NCBI GenBank assembly: GCA_002315275.1 | Contig: DCGN01000066.1 | Coordinates: 1,414-9,583, forward strand | Reading direction: 5' to 3' | Origin: Clostridiales bacterium UBA1777 | Lineage (GTDB): Bacteria > Bacillota > Clostridia > Oscillospirales > Oscillospiraceae | Length of the DNA stretch: 8,170 nucleotides | In this document: in pieces, positions 6,514-8,170 of the stretch | Layout of the letters: every line of letters starts with the position of its first letter | Position numbering within the stretch: position 1 is the stretch's first letter | Program-made: the position numbers and the translations under genes | Notes under the pieces: generated by a model | What the model was told of the DNA's origin: nothing | Databases searched by the model: none | What the model saw: the letters and a program-made list of their open reading frames with translations, nothing else

Positions 6514-7604
6514 CTCAGTGCTTCAAACATCTCCCTAAGCGTATTCTCATCAAGCTTTACCGGGTTGTTGTTCATAAGCGGGTGCACGGCGCAGTCGTGT
6601 ACGAGCTTGTCCATATCGACATCGCCAAGCTGTGAAAGCCGGCTGCGCAGTCCGGCGAGCTTTTTCAGCTCTGCAATTTTCTCTGCGAGCTCGTCTGTTC
6701 CGGAAAGACCCACGCGGCGGCACAGATACTCAAGCCGGTCATCGGCGTTTATTTTCACGAGAGAGTCAAGCGTGAAAGCGCACGCCTCGCCGTGGGGGAG
6801 ATGATAGTCCTCGGAGAGGGGATATGAGCAGGCATGGCTTGCGGCTGTCTTAGGCAGAGCAAAGGACAGACCGCCCAGAAGAGCTGCGTATGCCATGCCG
6901 CTTCTTGCATCCATATTGCTGCCGTCTGCAAATGCTTTTTCAAGGTTTTCGAGGATCAGGCGCACGGACTCTATTGCCATAAGATCGGATATCGGCTGGT
7001 GATTGCGGCTCCAGTATCCCTCCAGCGCATGAGCCATAGCGTCAAGACCGGTGTTCATCGTTGTGCGGGGAGGAACGGAAGCACTCAGCTCCGGGTCAAC
7101 GATCGCAGCGGTCGGCATGAAAACGGGGTTGTTGATAGTGCGCTTCTCCGTCCCGTTGCTTACAACGGATACCTGAGTTACCTCGCTGCCCGTTCCCGCT
7201 GTCGTAGGAACGGCAATTATGGCAAGGCGCTCCTTCGGGAAGGGCACCGTGCCCCGGTAATAGCTCAGAGCTTCGTCATTGCCCTTTGCAATTGCGGCTG
7301 CAAATTTTGCGGTATCTATGGAGCTGCCGCCTCCTATGCCGATCACGGCGTCCGCATTATTCTCCTTTGCGAGCCTTGCTGTCTCAATAATGCCCGAAAG
7401 CTGAGGATTCTGCTCGACCTCGCCATAATATGCGCATACCGCATCTATATTCTCCGCAAGCCTCTTCGCTTCCGGAGCAAAGTGTTTTCCGCAGACAACG
7501 ACGCATTTCTTCAGCCCCAGCTCTCGGAGAACACCTTCGAGCTCTTTGAACCTTCCGCAGCCGAAATATATTTTTACGGGCTGATAATAGGTAAAATCAG
7601 TCAT
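6510..7604 (-). CDS. Iron-containing alcohol dehydrogenase (aldehyde reductase)
   Basis: This is a group III metal-dependent alcohol dehydrogenase of 364 residues from the chosen start, slightly short for a family usually of about 380. The nucleotide-binding GGGSSID is at 91-97 and TTAGTGSE at 134-141. Metal ligands are Asp188, His192 (DAMAHALEG), His257 and His271 (LPHGEA). Their spacing, including 14 residues between the last two, agrees with E. coli FucO. The second His of the usual HxxxH is Tyr261 (HACSYPLS), a variant I associate with phosphonoacetaldehyde/hydroxyethylphosphonate-type reductases. The start at 7604 is preferred because GAGGA (7613-7617) lies eight bases upstream and because YYQPVKIYFGCG follows it as in homologues. 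An in-frame ATG at 7697 would add 31 residues from inside the isomerase gene that look nothing like the family. It overlaps the isomerase gene by 8 bases and the EamA gene by 4. It probably reduces a short aldehyde with NAD(P)H, the last catabolic step in this operon. Confidence 0.92.
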   Translation of the reverse strand: MTDFTYYQPVKIYFGCGRFKELEGVLRELGLKKCVVVCGKHFAPEAKRLAENIDAVCAYYGEVEQNPQLSGIIETARLAKENNADAVIGIGGGSSIDTAKFAAAIAKGNDEALSYYRGTVPFPKERLAIIAVPTTAGTGSEVTQVSVVSNGTEKRTINNPVFMPTAAIVDPELSASVPPRTTMNTGLDAMAHALEGYWSRNHQPISDLMAIESVRLILENLEKAFADGSNMDARSGMAYAALLGGLSFALPKTAASHACSYPLSEDYHLPHGEACAFTLDSLVKINADDRLEYLCRRVGLSGTDELAEKIAELKKLAGLRSRLSQLGDVDMDKLVHDCAVHPLMNNNPVKLDENTLREMFEALR

Positions 7605-8070
7605 ATATGCTGTCCTCAATAGCGCTGACCTGCTTTGCGAATTTGTGCATATTCTCTGCACGCCAATCCTCAAGATCCTGACACCACTCGGTAGCAAGGA
7701 AGGTCTTAGTCATTTCCACGGCCATCTCTGGTCCGACTATCCATCCGCCCATGCAGAGTATGTTGGCGTTGTTTATCGCGCGGGCCATTTTTGCGGAGTA
7801 TACGCCCTCGCATGCAACGGCATAAACGCCCTTGTACTTGTTTGCGACAACACTCATGCCGGCGCCCGTGCCGCAAATGAGCACGGCTCTGTCAAACTCG
7901 CCGCTCTGAACCTTGGGTGCGACCTCGGATGCCACCTGATAATAGGGGTGAACCTTGTCAAGCTCAAGCGTGCCGAGATCCTCATAATCCGCGCCCGCCT
8001 CGGTCAGATAAGCTTTTATAGCTTCCTTTGCGGAAAAACCCGATTTATCGCTTCCGATTGCTATTTTCAT
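7597..8070 (-). CDS. RpiB/LacA/LacB-family sugar isomerase (divergent active site)
   Basis: This 157-residue protein has the full length and fold pattern of the RpiB/LacAB isomerases: MKIAIGSD at the start, ICGTGAGMS with the catalytic Cys66 and Thr68, then YSAKMAR and WIVGPEMA. Canonical RpiB converts ribose 5-phosphate to ribulose 5-phosphate. Here several substrate-contacting positions differ. The usual SDHAGF is SDKSGF (Lys9). The ring-opening His of MAREHNDAN is Ile99 (MARAINNAN). The C-terminal Arg-rich phosphate-binding segment (GRHxRRV type) reads DWRAENMH (135-142). The family call is secure, but I doubt a ribose-5-phosphate role and leave the symbol blank. It may act on a non-phosphorylated or open-chain substrate. 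AAGGAG (8079-8084) sits eight bases before the ATG. The gene follows the transketolase-like gene by 13 bases and overlaps the dehydrogenase gene by 8. Confidence 0.9.
   Translation of the reverse strand: MKIAIGSDKSGFSAKEAIKAYLTEAGADYEDLGTLELDKVHPYYQVASEVAPKVQSGEFDRAVLICGTGAGMSVVANKYKGVYAVACEGVYSAKMARAINNANILCMGGWIVGPEMAVEMTKTFLATEWCQDLEDWRAENMHKFAKQVSAIEDSIYD
7613..7617 (-). promoter_or_regulatory. Ribosome binding site fixing the dehydrogenase start
   Basis: GAGGA on the minus strand lies eight bases before the ATG at 7604 and inside the last codons of the RpiB-like gene. It decides for the shorter dehydrogenase reading frame and makes the two genes translationally coupled. Confidence 0.7.
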
Positions 8071-8083
8071 TGTCGTTACTCCT

Positions 8084-8170
8084 TTACTTAATGCTTATAG
8101 CCTTTTTGGCACATTCAACTATATTTTCAACCGTGAATCCCATTGTACGGCGCAGATACGGCATTCTGCC
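8084..8170 (-). CDS. C-terminal end of a probable transketolase C-terminal subunit (partial)
   Basis: The open frame entering from the window edge ends in a TAA at 8084-8086 and encodes 28 residues. It contains MPYLRRTMGF followed by TVENIVECAKKA and a basic tail. This resembles the end of the small (C-terminal) subunit of split transketolases, where a short loop with MPYLK leads into a helix of the form T.E.IV.AAKKA. Transketolase moves a two-carbon ketol unit using thiamine diphosphate, but none of the catalytic part is visible. The split-subunit form is common in Clostridia. The neighbouring RpiB-like gene, 13 bases downstream, makes a transketolase plausible. With so few residues the call is tentative, and another enzyme with a similar terminal helix cannot be excluded. 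Confidence 0.55.
   Translation of the reverse strand, partial: GRMPYLRRTMGFTVENIVECAKKAISIK

Noticed and set aside
6510..7604. Naming the dehydrogenase fucO (lactaldehyde reductase) because of the nearby fucose-isomerase-like gene
   Set aside because: There is no fuculose kinase or aldolase, and Tyr261 replaces a His conserved in FucO, so the fucose pathway is not supported.
6834..7622. A 262-codon plus-strand open frame opposite the dehydrogenase
   Set aside because: The minus strand carries all Fe-ADH motifs. The plus-strand product has many scattered Cys residues and no family resemblance.
7605..7697. A 31-residue N-terminal extension of the dehydrogenase from an ATG at 7697
   Set aside because: It lies inside the RpiB-like gene, does not resemble the family N-terminus, and a good ribosome binding site fits the later ATG at 7604.
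1..8170. CRISPR arrays, tRNA or rRNA genes, insertion sequences
   Set aside because: I saw no regularly spaced direct repeats, no tRNA-like cloverleaf or CCA end, and no transposase motifs. Apart from the HTH relic nothing suggests a mobile element.

Overview
The window is a compact run of genes that all read on the minus strand, so transcription enters at position 8170 and leaves near position 34. Strong GGAGG-type ribosome binding sites, short or negative gaps, roughly even base composition and the protein families point to an anaerobic Firmicute of class Clostridia, probably gut-associated. This is an inference, because no rRNA or other marker gene is present.

In order of transcription the window holds: the last 28 codons of a probable transketolase C-terminal half (8084-8170); an RpiB/LacAB-family sugar isomerase (7597-8070); an iron-dependent alcohol dehydrogenase (6510-7604); an EamA/DMT membrane transporter (5617-6513); a ROK-family repressor (4366-5583); and an L-fucose-isomerase-like protein (3000-4340). 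A convincing hairpin terminator follows (2959-2996). Beyond it lie a type-B carboxylesterase (1614-2924) and a GPH-family sugar:cation symporter (182-1594). The run ends in a relic of an XRE-type DNA-binding protein with a 2-base frameshift (62-183) and a second terminator (34-60). No gene-free stretch reaches 300 bases.

Together the genes describe a sugar-catabolic operon: uptake (GPH symporter), possible deacylation (esterase), aldose-ketose isomerisation (fucose-isomerase-like), two-carbon transfer (transketolase), a second isomerisation of a short sugar (RpiB-like), reduction of an aldehyde to an alcohol (Fe-ADH), export of a product (EamA) and control (ROK). This order of chemistry closely resembles the transketolase branch of sulfoglycolysis (sulfo-TK). 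There sulfoquinovose is isomerised to sulfofructose, shortened twice by transketolase with an isomerisation between, and the resulting sulfolactaldehyde is reduced and exported as dihydroxypropanesulfonate. Two sequence details support a non-phosphorylated, anionic short-chain substrate: the RpiB-like protein lacks the ring-opening His and the usual phosphate-binding Arg pattern, and the dehydrogenase carries the HxxxY signature I associate with phosphonoacetaldehyde-type reductases. The assignment remains a hypothesis. No sulfoquinovosidase is in the window, and another unusual sugar could be the substrate.
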